From: WLMZ01 sp037139095
Lineage (GTDB): Bacteria; Actinomycetota; Acidimicrobiia; Acidimicrobiales; Ilumatobacteraceae
Direction: 5' to 3'
DNA: 64,000 nt
NCBI GenBank assembly: GCA_037139095.1
Contig: JBAXHD010000011.1
Span: 1 to 64,000 of the forward strand
The notes below the pieces were generated by a model. The model searched no databases. It was not told where the DNA came from and was given only the letters and a program-made list of their open reading frames with translations. Shown piece by piece: positions 24,140-33,167 of this stretch. Position numbers and translations under genes: made by a program. Each line of letters starts with the position of its first letter. Position 1 is the stretch's first letter.

Positions 24140-25552
24140 ATGACATCGACACTGCCCCAAAAGGTCTGGGACCGCCATGTGGTCTACAGCGCAGCCGGTG
24201 AGCCCGACCTGCTCTACATCGACCTCCACCTCGTTCACGAGGTCACCAGTCCGCAGGCATTCGACGGCTTGCGGCTCAGCGGGCGCAAGATCCGCCGCCC
24301 CGATCTCACCATTGCCACCGAAGACCACAACGTGCCGACGGCGAACATCGATCAGCCAATCGAAGACCCGATCTCTGCCCGTCAGGTAGATGTCCTGCGC
24401 GAGAACACTGCCGAGTTCGGCATCACCAACTTCCCAATGGGCCACCCATTGCAGGGCATCGTGCACGTGATCGCCCCCGAGCAGGGTCGCACGTTGCCCG
24501 GCATGACCGTGGTGTGCGGCGATAGCCACACGGCAACGCACGGCGCCTTCGGAGCCTTGGCATTCGGTATCGGCACCAGCGAGGTCGAGCACGTGCTCGC
24601 CACGCAGACCCTGCCGCAAACCCGACCCAAGTGGATGGCCGTCACGGTCGATGGCGAGTTGGCCCCAGGCGTTACCGCCAAAGACATCATCCTTGCGATC
24701 ATCGGCGAGATTGGCACCGGCGGCGGCATCGGCCATGTCATCGAGTACCGCGGTTCGGCCATTCGTGCGCTGACCATGGAGGGTCGCATGACGGTGTGCA
24801 ACATGAGCATCGAGGCTGGCGCCAAGGCCGGGCTCATCGCCCCCGACGACACAACGTTCGAATACCTCAAGGGCCGCGCCAACGCACCAAAGGGTGCCGA
24901 CTGGGACGCCGCAGTCGCCGACTGGCACACACTCGTCACCGACGATGGCGCCGCGTGGGACAAAGAAGTGTTCATCGATGCTTCAACCCTGAAGCCACAG
25001 GTGTCATGGGGAACCAACCCAGCACAGGTCATCTCCATCGACGATGTCGTGCCGTCGCCCGACGATTACCAAGACCCCACCGCACGCGAAACAACCGAGC
25101 GCGCGCTGCAATACATGGGCCTCACCGCTGGCACCCCAATTCGCGATGTCACCGTCGACACCGTGTTTATCGGTAGCTGTACCAACAGCCGCATCGAAGA
25201 CCTTCGTGCCGCTGCCGCCGTCATGCGTGGTCACACCGTCACCGTGAAGCGCGTGATGGTGGTGCCGGGTAGCCATGCCGTGAAGGCGCAGGCCGAAGCC
25301 GAGGGCTTGCCCGAGATCTTCACCGCTGCGGGCGCCGATTGGCGTGAGCCGGGTTGCAGCATGTGCCTGGCAATGAACCCCGACAAGCTTGCGGTCGGTG
25401 AGCGTTCAGCGAGCACGAGCAACCGCAACTTCGAAGGCCGCCAAGGCCGTGGCGGACGCACCCATCTCGTGTCCCCCGAAATCGCAGCGGCCACTGCAAT
25501 CCTTGGCCACTTCGCAACACCCGCCGATCTCGAGAAGGCAGCACAGTCATGA
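24140..25552 (+). CDS. leuC: 3-isopropylmalate dehydratase, large subunit
   Basis: Aconitase-family [4Fe-4S] enzyme subunit (470 residues) that, with LeuD, isomerises 2-isopropylmalate to 3-isopropylmalate. Signatures are VVCGDSHTATHGAFGALAFG and the three cluster cysteines in IGSCTNSRIEDLRAAA and EPGCSMCLAMNPDK. ATG at 24140, in frame with a longer open stretch that would enter the regulator gene. The stop overlaps leuD by 4 bases (ATGA), giving equal subunit production. An LtbR-like repressor site lies immediately upstream. Confidence 0.95.
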   Translation: MTSTLPQKVWDRHVVYSAAGEPDLLYIDLHLVHEVTSPQAFDGLRLSGRKIRRPDLTIATEDHNVPTANIDQPIEDPISARQVDVLRENTAEFGITNFPMGHPLQGIVHVIAPEQGRTLPGMTVVCGDSHTATHGAFGALAFGIGTSEVEHVLATQTLPQTRPKWMAVTVDGELAPGVTAKDIILAIIGEIGTGGGIGHVIEYRGSAIRALTMEGRMTVCNMSIEAGAKAGLIAPDDTTFEYLKGRANAPKGADWDAAVADWHTLVTDDGAAWDKEVFIDASTLKPQVSWGTNPAQVISIDDVVPSPDDYQDPTARETTERALQYMGLTAGTPIRDVTVDTVFIGSCTNSRIEDLRAAAAVMRGHTVTVKRVMVVPGSHAVKAQAEAEGLPEIFTAAGADWREPGCSMCLAMNPDKLAVGERSASTSNRNFEGRQGRGGRTHLVSPEIAAATAILGHFATPADLEKAAQS

Positions 25553-26133
25553 AAGCAGTACGCGTCATCACCGGCACCGGTGTGCCCCTCAAGCGCAGCG
25601 ATGTAGACACCGACCAGATCATCCCCGCCGATTGGCTCAAGCGCGTCGAGCGCACCGGCTTCGAAAAGGGACTCTTCAGCACGTGGCGAGACGACCGCAA
25701 CTTCGTACTCAACGACGAGAAGTACGCAAACGCTTCGATCTTGGTTGCTGGACCGAGCTTCGGCGTTGGTTCGTCACGCGAGCACGCCGTGTGGGCCATC
25801 CAGCAATACGGATTCGACGCCGTCATCGCACCAAGCTTCAGCGACATCTTCCGTAACAACTGCACCAAGAATGGTCTTGCTCCGGTGGTGTTGTCGGCCG
25901 AGGCAGTCACGCGTATTTGGGACGCTATCGACGCAGATCACACCGTTGAGATCACCGTAGACATGGAGCGCCTGCTCGTCGAGATTCCATCAATCGGATT
26001 CGTTGAAAGCTTCGAGATGGAAGCTCAGAACCAGTACCGGTTCCTGAACGGGCTCGACGATGTGGGTATCACATTGACGCATACGGCCGACATCGATTCG
26101 TACGAATCGAAGCGTCCGGCCTGGTTGCACTAA
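25549..26133 (+). CDS. leuD: 3-isopropylmalate dehydratase, small subunit
   Basis: Swivelling domain subunit of isopropylmalate isomerase, 194 residues (typical 190-210). Characteristic segments are SDVDTDQIIPADWLKRV, FGVGSSREHAVWAI and SFSDIFRNNCTKNGLAPVVL. Overlaps leuC by ATGA. It is followed by a strong hairpin shared with the convergent helicase gene. Confidence 0.95.
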   Translation: MKAVRVITGTGVPLKRSDVDTDQIIPADWLKRVERTGFEKGLFSTWRDDRNFVLNDEKYANASILVAGPSFGVGSSREHAVWAIQQYGFDAVIAPSFSDIFRNNCTKNGLAPVVLSAEAVTRIWDAIDADHTVEITVDMERLLVEIPSIGFVESFEMEAQNQYRFLNGLDDVGITLTHTADIDSYESKRPAWLH

Positions 26134-26162
26134 CCGCCGCACCCGGCGATCACATTCCGCTC

Positions 26163-26220
26163 CAACAAAGAGTTTGTTGAAGACACTTGGTCGATACTCG
26201 ACCTGTTGTCTTCAACAAAC
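26163..26220. terminator. Nested inverted repeats between leuD and the helicase gene
   Basis: Perfect 14-bp repeat GTTTGTTGAAGACA (26172-26185) / TGTCTTCAACAAAC (26207-26220), with a second perfect stem GGTCGA-TAC-TCGACC inside. An upstream CAACAAA at 26163-26169 could compete for the first arm. Lying between converging genes, it is most simply a bidirectional terminator. Confidence 0.65.
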
Positions 26221-26242
26221 CATGGAGTGGGGTGCCAATGGG

Positions 26243-27526
26243 CTAGACGAGGGCGTCGAACTGGTGCAGATCGCGAAGCTTCGGGTTGTTTGAAAACACC
26301 TCTACTGGCTTCGTGAACGGCAGACGCAGCGCACGCTGCAATACGGTGCACTGCACGTGCTGGTTGTATTCGGCCAACGTGACTGCCCAGCCGTCTTTGC
26401 CAGCGCGAGCCGTGCGACCGCTGCGATGCAAATACGCCTTGCCGTCGCCGGCAGGCTCGTAATGGATGACCGCGCCGATGTCGTCGATGTCGATGCCGCG
26501 GGCGGCAACATCGGTTGCAACCAGCACCGAAATCTCGCCGCTGGTAAACCGCTTCAACGCTTTTTCGCGCGCGGGCTGCGGGAGATCGCCATGAATGGCC
26601 ATTGCTCGCACCCCGAGATCTTGAAGCGCTTCGGTGGCGCGATCGCAGGCCCGCTTGGTTGCACAGAACACAATGACACGCTCGAACGAACTCGCGATGG
26701 TTGCCACCACTTTGTCGCGATCCATGCGATGCACCGCGAGGAAGAGGTGATACATCGTGCCGACCGTGTCGGTAGGCGCATCGATAGACACCTCGATGGG
26801 GTCCTTGAGATAGCGGCGCACCAAGTGACCGACATCGCCGTCGAGCGTTGCCGAGAACAACATGGTCTGGTGCTCGCCGGTAATCTTGCGCAAGATCCAC
26901 TCGACCTGCGGAGTGAACCCGTCGTCGGCCATGCGATCGGCCTCGTCGAGCACGAGCACCTCAATCTGATCAAGATCGAGTTCGTTGTTCTTCAACAGGT
27001 CGATGAGGCGTAGCGGAGTGGCCACGACAACCTCGACGCCAGCATTGAGTACGTCGATCTGACGATGGCGCGATGACCCGCCGTAGACCGCAAGAACACC
27101 GAACCCACACGCCTTCGCGACTGGTTCGAGCACATCGGCAACCTGCAGCGCCAATTCGCGCGTCGGTACAAGGATGAGACCGCGTGGCTTGTTGGGCGCT
27201 GCCTTGCCCGTGAGGCGCGAGAGCAACGGCACACCAAAGGCAAGCGTTTTGCCCGAGCCGGTGCGGGCACGCCCGCACACGTCGGCACCCGTAAGCGCTA
27301 CTGGAATGGCTTCGGTCTGGATCGCGAACGGCATCGAAAAACCGGCAGCAGCAAGGCCCGCATCGATATCGGGTGGCACGCCAAGGGCTGCAAAGCCGGT
27401 GGGCGTGTACACGGGTGCAATGTCGGTGAGTTTTTCGGTGTGCTCGGGTGTGTGATCGTCGGCGGGCCGGTGAGGATGACTCCGCCGACCGCGTGCAGCG
27501 CCGAGGTGGGCTGGAGAGTCAGGCAT
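26243..27526 (-). CDS. DEAD-box RNA helicase
   Basis: ATP-dependent RNA helicase of 427 residues with the full core. Q motif region FAIQTEAIPVAL, motif I ARTGSGKT, Ia PTRELALQ, II LVLDEADRM (DEAD), III LFSATLDG, IV VIVFCATKRACDR, V VATDVAARGIDI and VI HRSGRTARAGK. The ATG at 27526 was taken because upstream codons lie in the opposing gene's region; the first 45 residues are low-complexity and His/Pro-rich. No RNA-binding extension follows the core, so the target (ribosome assembly or mRNA decay) is unknown. Confidence 0.92.
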   Translation of the reverse strand: MPDSPAHLGAARGRRSHPHRPADDHTPEHTEKLTDIAPVYTPTGFAALGVPPDIDAGLAAAGFSMPFAIQTEAIPVALTGADVCGRARTGSGKTLAFGVPLLSRLTGKAAPNKPRGLILVPTRELALQVADVLEPVAKACGFGVLAVYGGSSRHRQIDVLNAGVEVVVATPLRLIDLLKNNELDLDQIEVLVLDEADRMADDGFTPQVEWILRKITGEHQTMLFSATLDGDVGHLVRRYLKDPIEVSIDAPTDTVGTMYHLFLAVHRMDRDKVVATIASSFERVIVFCATKRACDRATEALQDLGVRAMAIHGDLPQPAREKALKRFTSGEISVLVATDVAARGIDIDDIGAVIHYEPAGDGKAYLHRSGRTARAGKDGWAVTLAEYNQHVQCTVLQRALRLPFTKPVEVFSNNPKLRDLHQFDALV

Positions 27527-27602
27527 GTTGCTAGCAGGGTATCTACATGAACACCCTGAATGGCGCTTTCTCGCAGCAGGCTCTGGCACCTATTGTCTGT
27601 GC

Positions 27603-28799
27603 GTGACCAAAGACCACCCAACTCCGGGCGAGCAGCAACCTGCTACGACGGCGATCACCGCTGGCCGATCGGCCAACGGCACATCGCTCGCCACGCCACT
27701 TTGGGCGTCGAGCACATGGGTATCAACCGGCCTTGTCGATGCTCGCCGACGCGCCACCGGGCGACGCTCGACAGAGTTCTACAGCCGCTACGCCAACCCA
27801 ACAGTTCGCGCATTCGAAGAAGCAATAGCCGCGCTCGAGGGCGCCGAAGATGCCGTTGCCTACTCAAGCGGAATGGGCGCGCTCACCACCACGATTCTGG
27901 CGTTGTGTAGTTCGGGCAGCCACATCGTCGCCCAGCACCAGCTCTACGCCGGAACGCTCGCGTTCCTGCAGGGGCCATGCGCACGGTTCGGCATCGATGT
28001 CACCTTTGTAGACGGCACCAAGCCCGGCGCGTTTGCCGCTGCGGTGCAACCCGGCCGCACGATGCTGGTGCTCGCCGAAACACCATCGAACCCACTACTC
28101 GAGCTCATCGATCTCGATGAACTTGGTGCGATCAAGGGACCCTTCACGGTGGTCGACTCAACGTTTGCCACTCCTCTTGGCCAGCAGCCGATCAAGCACG
28201 GTGTCGACCTCGTGATCCACTCGGCAACGAAGGGCATCGACGGACACAACGACGCAACGCTGGGTGTGATCGCTGGCGAGCGCGACCTGCTCGACGAAAT
28301 CTGGGGCTACGGCGTGCTGCACGGCGCAACCCCGTCGCCCGCCGATGCGCTCAACGCGCTCCGCGGAATTCGCACGCTCGCCGTGCGCACTGCGCACCAA
28401 TCGAAATCGGCAATGCAGATCTCTACCGCGCTCGCGGCGCACCCCGAAGTGCGCGCTGCGCATTACCCCGGGCTCATTTCACATCCGCAATACGAACTCG
28501 GTCAGCGCCAAATGCGCAGCAGCGGCACAGTGCTCGCGTTCGAAGCTGCTGGCGGCCTCGAGCACGCCACATCAGTTCTCGACCGCGTTCGATTGGTGCG
28601 CGTGGCGACATCGCTCGGAGGTCCCGAGACGTTGATGTGTCACCCCGCAACATCGACCCACTCCAGCCTCACCGCTGAGGAACTTGCGGATGCCGGCATC
28701 ACGCCGGGTCTGCTGCGAGTGTCAGTTGGCCTTGAGGATCCCACCGATCTCATCGCCGACTTCACCCAAGCACTCGAACGGGTAACCACCTCAGCATGA
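27603..28799 (+). CDS. Cys/Met-metabolism PLP-dependent lyase or synthase
   Basis: PLP enzyme of the cystathionine gamma-synthase / methionine gamma-lyase group, 398 residues. It shows FYSRYANPTVRAFEEAIAALEGAEDAVAYSSGMGA, LAETPSNPLLELID, VVDSTFATPLGQQP and the PLP Lys in IHSATKGIDGHNDATLG. The C-terminal domain has TSLGGPETLMCHPATSTHSS. Motifs do not separate synthase from lyase. The GTG at 27603 is preceded by TATTGT at 27591-27596 with a 6-base gap, so the mRNA is probably leaderless; the longer open frame upstream is antisense to the helicase start. It overlaps the next gene by ATGA. Confidence 0.88.
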   Translation: MTKDHPTPGEQQPATTAITAGRSANGTSLATPLWASSTWVSTGLVDARRRATGRRSTEFYSRYANPTVRAFEEAIAALEGAEDAVAYSSGMGALTTTILALCSSGSHIVAQHQLYAGTLAFLQGPCARFGIDVTFVDGTKPGAFAAAVQPGRTMLVLAETPSNPLLELIDLDELGAIKGPFTVVDSTFATPLGQQPIKHGVDLVIHSATKGIDGHNDATLGVIAGERDLLDEIWGYGVLHGATPSPADALNALRGIRTLAVRTAHQSKSAMQISTALAAHPEVRAAHYPGLISHPQYELGQRQMRSSGTVLAFEAAGGLEHATSVLDRVRLVRVATSLGGPETLMCHPATSTHSSLTAEELADAGITPGLLRVSVGLEDPTDLIADFTQALERVTTSA

Positions 28800-29533
28800 A
28801 ATCATTTGGAGTGCTCTGCCTCCATGGTCTTGGCGGCACCCCGCACAGCATCATGCCAATCACTGCTGCGATTCATGAGGCCGGCTACACCGTGGTTGCC
28901 CCTCACCTCATCGGTCATGGCACCGCACCCGAAGACCTCGTCGACTGCACCTGGAACGAATGGATGCAGGGCGTACTCGAAGCTGCCGACGCGCTGTCGC
29001 GCCGCTGCGGCGCTGTCGTCGTAGTGGGTCAATCAATGGGCGCAACGCTGGCGCTGCTTACTGCGGCCCATCGCGACGACATTCGTGGCGTTGCCGTCAT
29101 CAATCCCGTGGTGTTACCGCCCGACCCTGACACCACCGAGCATTTTGAATACCTCATCGAGCGCGGCCGCACGATGCAACCGGCAGGCGAACCAGACATT
29201 CGCGACCCAAGCGCCCGCGATAGCGCCTACGCCGAACTGCCGCTGCGCTCATTGATCGAACTCGGACGCGGGGCCACCCTTGCGAACGCCACGATGGCAA
29301 CGTTCAATGTGCCCTTGCTCATCGCCTCAAGCGATCACGACAACGTGGTCGATCCGGCCAACTCCGACGCACTCGAGCAAACCGTCATCGCCGCGGGTCA
29401 CGGACCCGTCACTCGTCTGCGCTTAGCAAACAGCGGCCACGTTGCTGCGCTCGACTTCGACCGTGACCTGCTCTGCAACGAACTGCTGACTTGGTTAGCC
29501 ACTTTGACCGACGAGTCAGCCGTTTCTGTCTGA
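28796..29533 (+). CDS. Alpha/beta hydrolase, carboxylesterase/monoacylglycerol-lipase type
   Basis: Hydrolase of 245 residues. It opens with FGVLCLHGLGGTPHSIMPI (oxyanion HGxGG). The nucleophile is in VVGQSMGATLAL, the acid in ASSDHDNVVDP and the His in LANSGHVAALD, a complete triad in the order of Est30-type esterases. The ATG overlaps the preceding PLP-enzyme stop (ATGA). Substrate unknown. Confidence 0.9.
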   Translation: MKSFGVLCLHGLGGTPHSIMPITAAIHEAGYTVVAPHLIGHGTAPEDLVDCTWNEWMQGVLEAADALSRRCGAVVVVGQSMGATLALLTAAHRDDIRGVAVINPVVLPPDPDTTEHFEYLIERGRTMQPAGEPDIRDPSARDSAYAELPLRSLIELGRGATLANATMATFNVPLLIASSDHDNVVDPANSDALEQTVIAAGHGPVTRLRLANSGHVAALDFDRDLLCNELLTWLATLTDESAVSV

Positions 29534-29637
29534 CGAATCAGTGAGTAGCTAGTCCGCCCCGAACTCGTTATGGTCGCCTTCCTGTGTCCGGAACAAACCG
29601 GCCAGAAAGGAAACCGATCTCACCAGGAGGCGTTCGC

Positions 29638-29772
29638 ATGAACAATTTCGATGGCACTGCCACCGCAGGCCGCAAGGGCATCCCATACGACTGGCAGAGT
29701 CTTCTCGCCACCGACGTCGTCGCTGCCTTTGAGGCGGAGCTTGCCGAATTGGTTCTGGAATCTGCTGAATGA
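29638..29772 (+). CDS. Small coupled ORF upstream of homospermidine synthase
   Basis: ORF of 44 codons beginning MNNFDGTATAGRKGIPYDWQ and ending in an acidic helix-like segment (AAFEAELAELVLESAE). It has a very good ribosome site (CAGGAGGCGTTCGC before the ATG), and its stop overlaps the start of the homospermidine synthase gene as ATGA. That makes real translation and coupling likely. It could be a small partner protein of the synthase or a regulatory leader; nothing identifies it further. Confidence 0.6.
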   Translation: MNNFDGTATAGRKGIPYDWQSLLATDVVAAFEAELAELVLESAE

Positions 29773-31229
29773 CAGTTCTCCCCCAGCGGGTGCTGGTGCT
29801 CGGATGCGGCTCTGTGGCGCAATGCGTCGTGCCGTTGTTGGTGCGTGACCTCGGGATCGAACCGAATCGCATCAACGTCGTCGATTTCGTCGACAACCGT
29901 GCACGCATCGCCGAAGTCCTCAAGCTGGGGGTTCGTTACGAACACGATCGGCTCACGCCCGACAACCTGCACGCGTTCCTCAGCGACCGTGTCGGTAGCG
30001 GCGACCTACTGGTCGATCTTGCCTGGAATATCGACAACCCCACGATTCTGCAGTGGTGTCGAGATCACAACGTTCGTTATCTCAATACCTCCGTTGAGGT
30101 GTGGGATCCGTACGAAGATCTGCAGCGAACCCACCCCGTAGATCGCACGTTGTATGTGCGTCACTCGCAGTTGCGGCGCATGAAAGCCACCTGGGGAGAC
30201 AACAACGGCGCCACCGCAGTTGTCGAGCACGGCGCCAACCCTGGCTTGGTGAGCCACTTCTTGAAGCAGGCGCTGCGCGAAATTGGCTCACGCCTGTTAT
30301 CCGATGGCATCGCCGGCGCACGCACTGCCGCCATCGAAACGGCGCTCGCCGACAACAGCTACAACGTGCTTGCGCAACTCACCGGCACCAAGGTGATCCA
30401 CGTGTCCGAGCGCGACACGCAGATCACCAACGTGCCCAAAGAGTTCGACGAGTTTGTCAACACGTGGTCGGTTGATGGTCTCTACGAAGAAGGCGTTGCT
30501 CCGGCCGAGATGGGGTGGGGCACGCACGAACTGCGCCTCCCCAAGAACGCATACACCCACAATGGCGAAGGCCCTCGCAACCAAATCTGCTTGGCTCAGC
30601 CAGGGCTCAACACGATGGTTCGTTCGTGGGTTCCGTGCGGCCCGATGCATGGCATGGTGATTCGCCACGGCGAAGCACTCACCATCAGCGATCACCTCAC
30701 CGTGTGGGACGACTTTGGCAATCCGCTGTATCGACCAACCGTGCACTACGCGTATTGCCCCTCTGAATCAGCAATCGCAAGTATTCACGAACTACGTCAG
30801 AACGACTGGCGCATGCAAAGTCGCCAACGCATCTTGAACGACGAGATCATCAGCGGCCGCGACGAGCTTGGCGTGTTGCTGATGGGTCACGACTACACCA
30901 GTTGGTGGACCGGCTCATTGCTGTCTATCGACGAAGCCCGTGCCATCGTGCCCGGCCAAAGCGCCACCACGGTTCAAGTGGGTGGCAGCATCATCGGCGC
31001 TCTGAGTTGGATGATCAAGAACCCCAATGCTGGTCTGCTCGTGCCCGACGACCTGCCGTGGGAAGAAGTGCTCAACGTGTCGCGCAAGTACCTGGGCACG
31101 CTGCACTCGGGACCCACCGATTGGACTCCGCTGCGCGACCGCAACGATCTCTTCCCGGTGTACGGCGACGAAAGCGACGGGTTGAACCTCAATGACCCGT
31201 GGCAGTTCGACAACTTCCTGATCCGATAG
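29769..31229 (+). CDS. Homospermidine synthase
   Basis: Protein of 486 residues that probably makes homospermidine from putrescine and/or spermidine with NAD+. It starts with a Rossmann segment RVLVLGCGSVAQCVVPLL. The body follows the bacterial homospermidine synthase / saccharopine-dehydrogenase-like pattern: RMKATWGDNNGATAVVEHGA, NPGLVSHFLKQAL and, near the end, LMGHDYTSWWTGSLLSI. ATG overlaps the small ORF. The polyamine-type ABC genes at the left end would fit the same physiology but are 28 kb away. Confidence 0.85.
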   Translation: MTVLPQRVLVLGCGSVAQCVVPLLVRDLGIEPNRINVVDFVDNRARIAEVLKLGVRYEHDRLTPDNLHAFLSDRVGSGDLLVDLAWNIDNPTILQWCRDHNVRYLNTSVEVWDPYEDLQRTHPVDRTLYVRHSQLRRMKATWGDNNGATAVVEHGANPGLVSHFLKQALREIGSRLLSDGIAGARTAAIETALADNSYNVLAQLTGTKVIHVSERDTQITNVPKEFDEFVNTWSVDGLYEEGVAPAEMGWGTHELRLPKNAYTHNGEGPRNQICLAQPGLNTMVRSWVPCGPMHGMVIRHGEALTISDHLTVWDDFGNPLYRPTVHYAYCPSESAIASIHELRQNDWRMQSRQRILNDEIISGRDELGVLLMGHDYTSWWTGSLLSIDEARAIVPGQSATTVQVGGSIIGALSWMIKNPNAGLLVPDDLPWEEVLNVSRKYLGTLHSGPTDWTPLRDRNDLFPVYGDESDGLNLNDPWQFDNFLIR

Positions 31230-31248
31230 CAACCGCGGACGCAAACGC

Positions 31249-32271
31249 CTAGGCCGCGTCGCTTGCCCGCACTGCCGCAACCGTTGCCGCCACCAGTTCT
31301 GTCGACGCCGCATACGGCATGTAGAACGCCACCCGCTCGGCAACGCCGTGAAATCGACGAACCAGCTTTGCCCCAACTTCGTCGGGCGTGCCGCACACAG
31401 CGATGGTCTGCAAGATGTCGTCGTCGATGAGACCGATCATGTCGAGCCAACGGCCTTGCTTCGACAGCACGTTGAGCTCAACGTGCAGATCGCCCCAACC
31501 GTGCGCATCGAGCACGGGCCGATAGCTCGGCGTGGATCCGTAGAACGAAAGCAGTCCTTTAACCCCACCGACTGCGGCTGTGTATTCGGCCTCATTGCGG
31601 CCGACGCACAGGATGGCTTGAGCAATCACGCTGATGTCGCTGCGCGACCGGCCCGCAGCGGCGAGGCCCACAGAGAGATTGGTCATGGTGTGTTCGGTAA
31701 AGAAGCGTTCGGTGCTGAACGGCATGACCAACAACCCGTCGGCGACCTCACCCGCCATGCGAGTCATCAGCGGACCCAGCGCACCAAGCCATATCGGCGG
31801 CGGTCCGAAGGGATTCGGGCCGGGGTTAAACATCGGCGTCATCAACGTGTGTCGATAGAACTCGCCCTCAAATCGCAGACGCTCGCCGGTGGACCACGCG
31901 GCGAAGATCGCCCGCATCGCTGCGACCATCTCGCGCATACGCGCAACCGGCGGATCGAAGGAAGCCCCAAAGCGCTTCTCAATCTGCGGCTTAATCTGTG
32001 ATCCGAGCCCGAGCATGAAACGGCCCTGGCTGAGCAACTGCAAGTCGTTGGCGAGGTACGCCAGCTGCATGGGATTGCGCGGTAACGCGATCGCCACGTT
32101 GGTGTAGAGATCGACACGGCTGCTCGGCGCGGCCAGGGCGAGCGGCACAAAGCCATCGTGCGGACCCTCAAACGTGAACACGCCATCGATGCCCGCGTCG
32201 GCGAGTTGCGAGGCCTCGTTCGCTGCGTCGGCGAAGGATCGAAGTTGCGTATCGAGCTTCATGCTGGCCAT
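31249..32271 (-). CDS. LLM-class F420-dependent oxidoreductase
   Basis: Luciferase-like TIM-barrel oxidoreductase of 340 residues, from the group that in actinobacteria uses coenzyme F420. Segments include TFEGPHDGFVPLALAA, VAIALPRNPMQLAYLANDL, LSQGRFMLGLGSQIKPQIEKRFG and FGPPPIWLGALGPLMTRMAGEVADG, typical of the TIGR03617-like subgroup. Two ATGs at 32271 and 32262 are possible starts. It is a single gene converging on the homospermidine synthase (19-base gap). Substrate unknown. Confidence 0.9.
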   Translation of the reverse strand: MASMKLDTQLRSFADAANEASQLADAGIDGVFTFEGPHDGFVPLALAAPSSRVDLYTNVAIALPRNPMQLAYLANDLQLLSQGRFMLGLGSQIKPQIEKRFGASFDPPVARMREMVAAMRAIFAAWSTGERLRFEGEFYRHTLMTPMFNPGPNPFGPPPIWLGALGPLMTRMAGEVADGLLVMPFSTERFFTEHTMTNLSVGLAAAGRSRSDISVIAQAILCVGRNEAEYTAAVGGVKGLLSFYGSTPSYRPVLDAHGWGDLHVELNVLSKQGRWLDMIGLIDDDILQTIAVCGTPDEVGAKLVRRFHGVAERVAFYMPYAASTELVAATVAAVRASDAA

Positions 32272-32351
32272 GTGGCGACAATAGTCGGCCAGCGATTCTT
32301 ACCCGCTTCTTACGCCTTTCACAGGCACTCCGAAGTTCGAGACCGCACAAT

Positions 32352-33167
32352 ATGCCCATGTCATTCCCCTTCAGCAGTTCCCGCCGCGGCTCAGTCGCAT
32401 ATCTCTCAGCGCTCGTCGCCGCGTTGTCCCTCAGCGTTGCAGCGTGCAGCGGCGGCGGATCAGCCGCCGCCAAGGTCGCCACGCTGAACGACGCGTCGGG
32501 ATCTGCCACCAGCACAACGGTGGCAGTGAACACCCAAGACGCGCTACTCGCCTATGCAAAGTGCATGCGCGACAACGGCATCGATATGCCCGACCCCACG
32601 TTTGACGCCAACGGCAACCCAACCGGTGGAGGCTTCGGCGGCGGTGCCAACTCGAAGATCGACCGTCGGTCAGCTCAGTTCCGCACGGCTCAAACGGCAT
32701 GCGCGAGCCACCTACAGGGCCTCGCATTCGGCGGCCGACGCGGCGGCAACTTTGATCGCCAAGCGGTCCAAGACAGCCTCAACAAGTTCACCGCATGTCT
32801 CCGTGACCACGGACTGACAGTTGACGACATTTCGTTCGGCCGTCCCCCAGGTGCCAACGGTGGCACGGGCAACGGCGGCGGGGGCTTCGGCGGCGGCGAC
32901 GGCCCGCCACCAGGCGGAGCAGTAAATGGCAGCATTCCGACTGACGGCAGCATTCCTCCTGGCGGCTTCGGCGGACCTCCACCCGGAGGCGGCAACGGAC
33001 CTGGCGGCAACGGACCTGGAGGCGCCGGGTTCGACCCCACCGCACGAATCATTGAGCGCTTGAAGCTCGACGCCACTGACCCTGCTGTTGCCAAGGCGGT
33101 CGATGCTTGCAAGCCGATCCTCGAAGCAGCCTTCACGCCAACCAGCACCACTACTCCTGCCGGCTGA
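32352..33167 (+). CDS. Gly/Pro-rich lipoprotein of the efflux operon
   Basis: Secreted lipoprotein, 271 residues, lipobox VAAC with Cys32. After it comes DALLAYAKCMRDNGIDMPDP, a later FTACLRDHGLTVDD of the same shape, then a long Gly/Pro-rich linker and a C-terminal segment with DACKPILEAAF. The repeated YAKCMRDNG / TACLRDHG pattern suggests a duplicated small Cys-containing unit. Its stop overlaps the start of a membrane-fusion protein (TGATG), so it is the first gene of the MacB-type operon. Role in the efflux complex unknown. Confidence 0.8.
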   Translation: MPMSFPFSSSRRGSVAYLSALVAALSLSVAACSGGGSAAAKVATLNDASGSATSTTVAVNTQDALLAYAKCMRDNGIDMPDPTFDANGNPTGGGFGGGANSKIDRRSAQFRTAQTACASHLQGLAFGGRRGGNFDRQAVQDSLNKFTACLRDHGLTVDDISFGRPPGANGGTGNGGGGFGGGDGPPPGGAVNGSIPTDGSIPPGGFGGPPPGGGNGPGGNGPGGAGFDPTARIIERLKLDATDPAVAKAVDACKPILEAAFTPTSTTTPAG

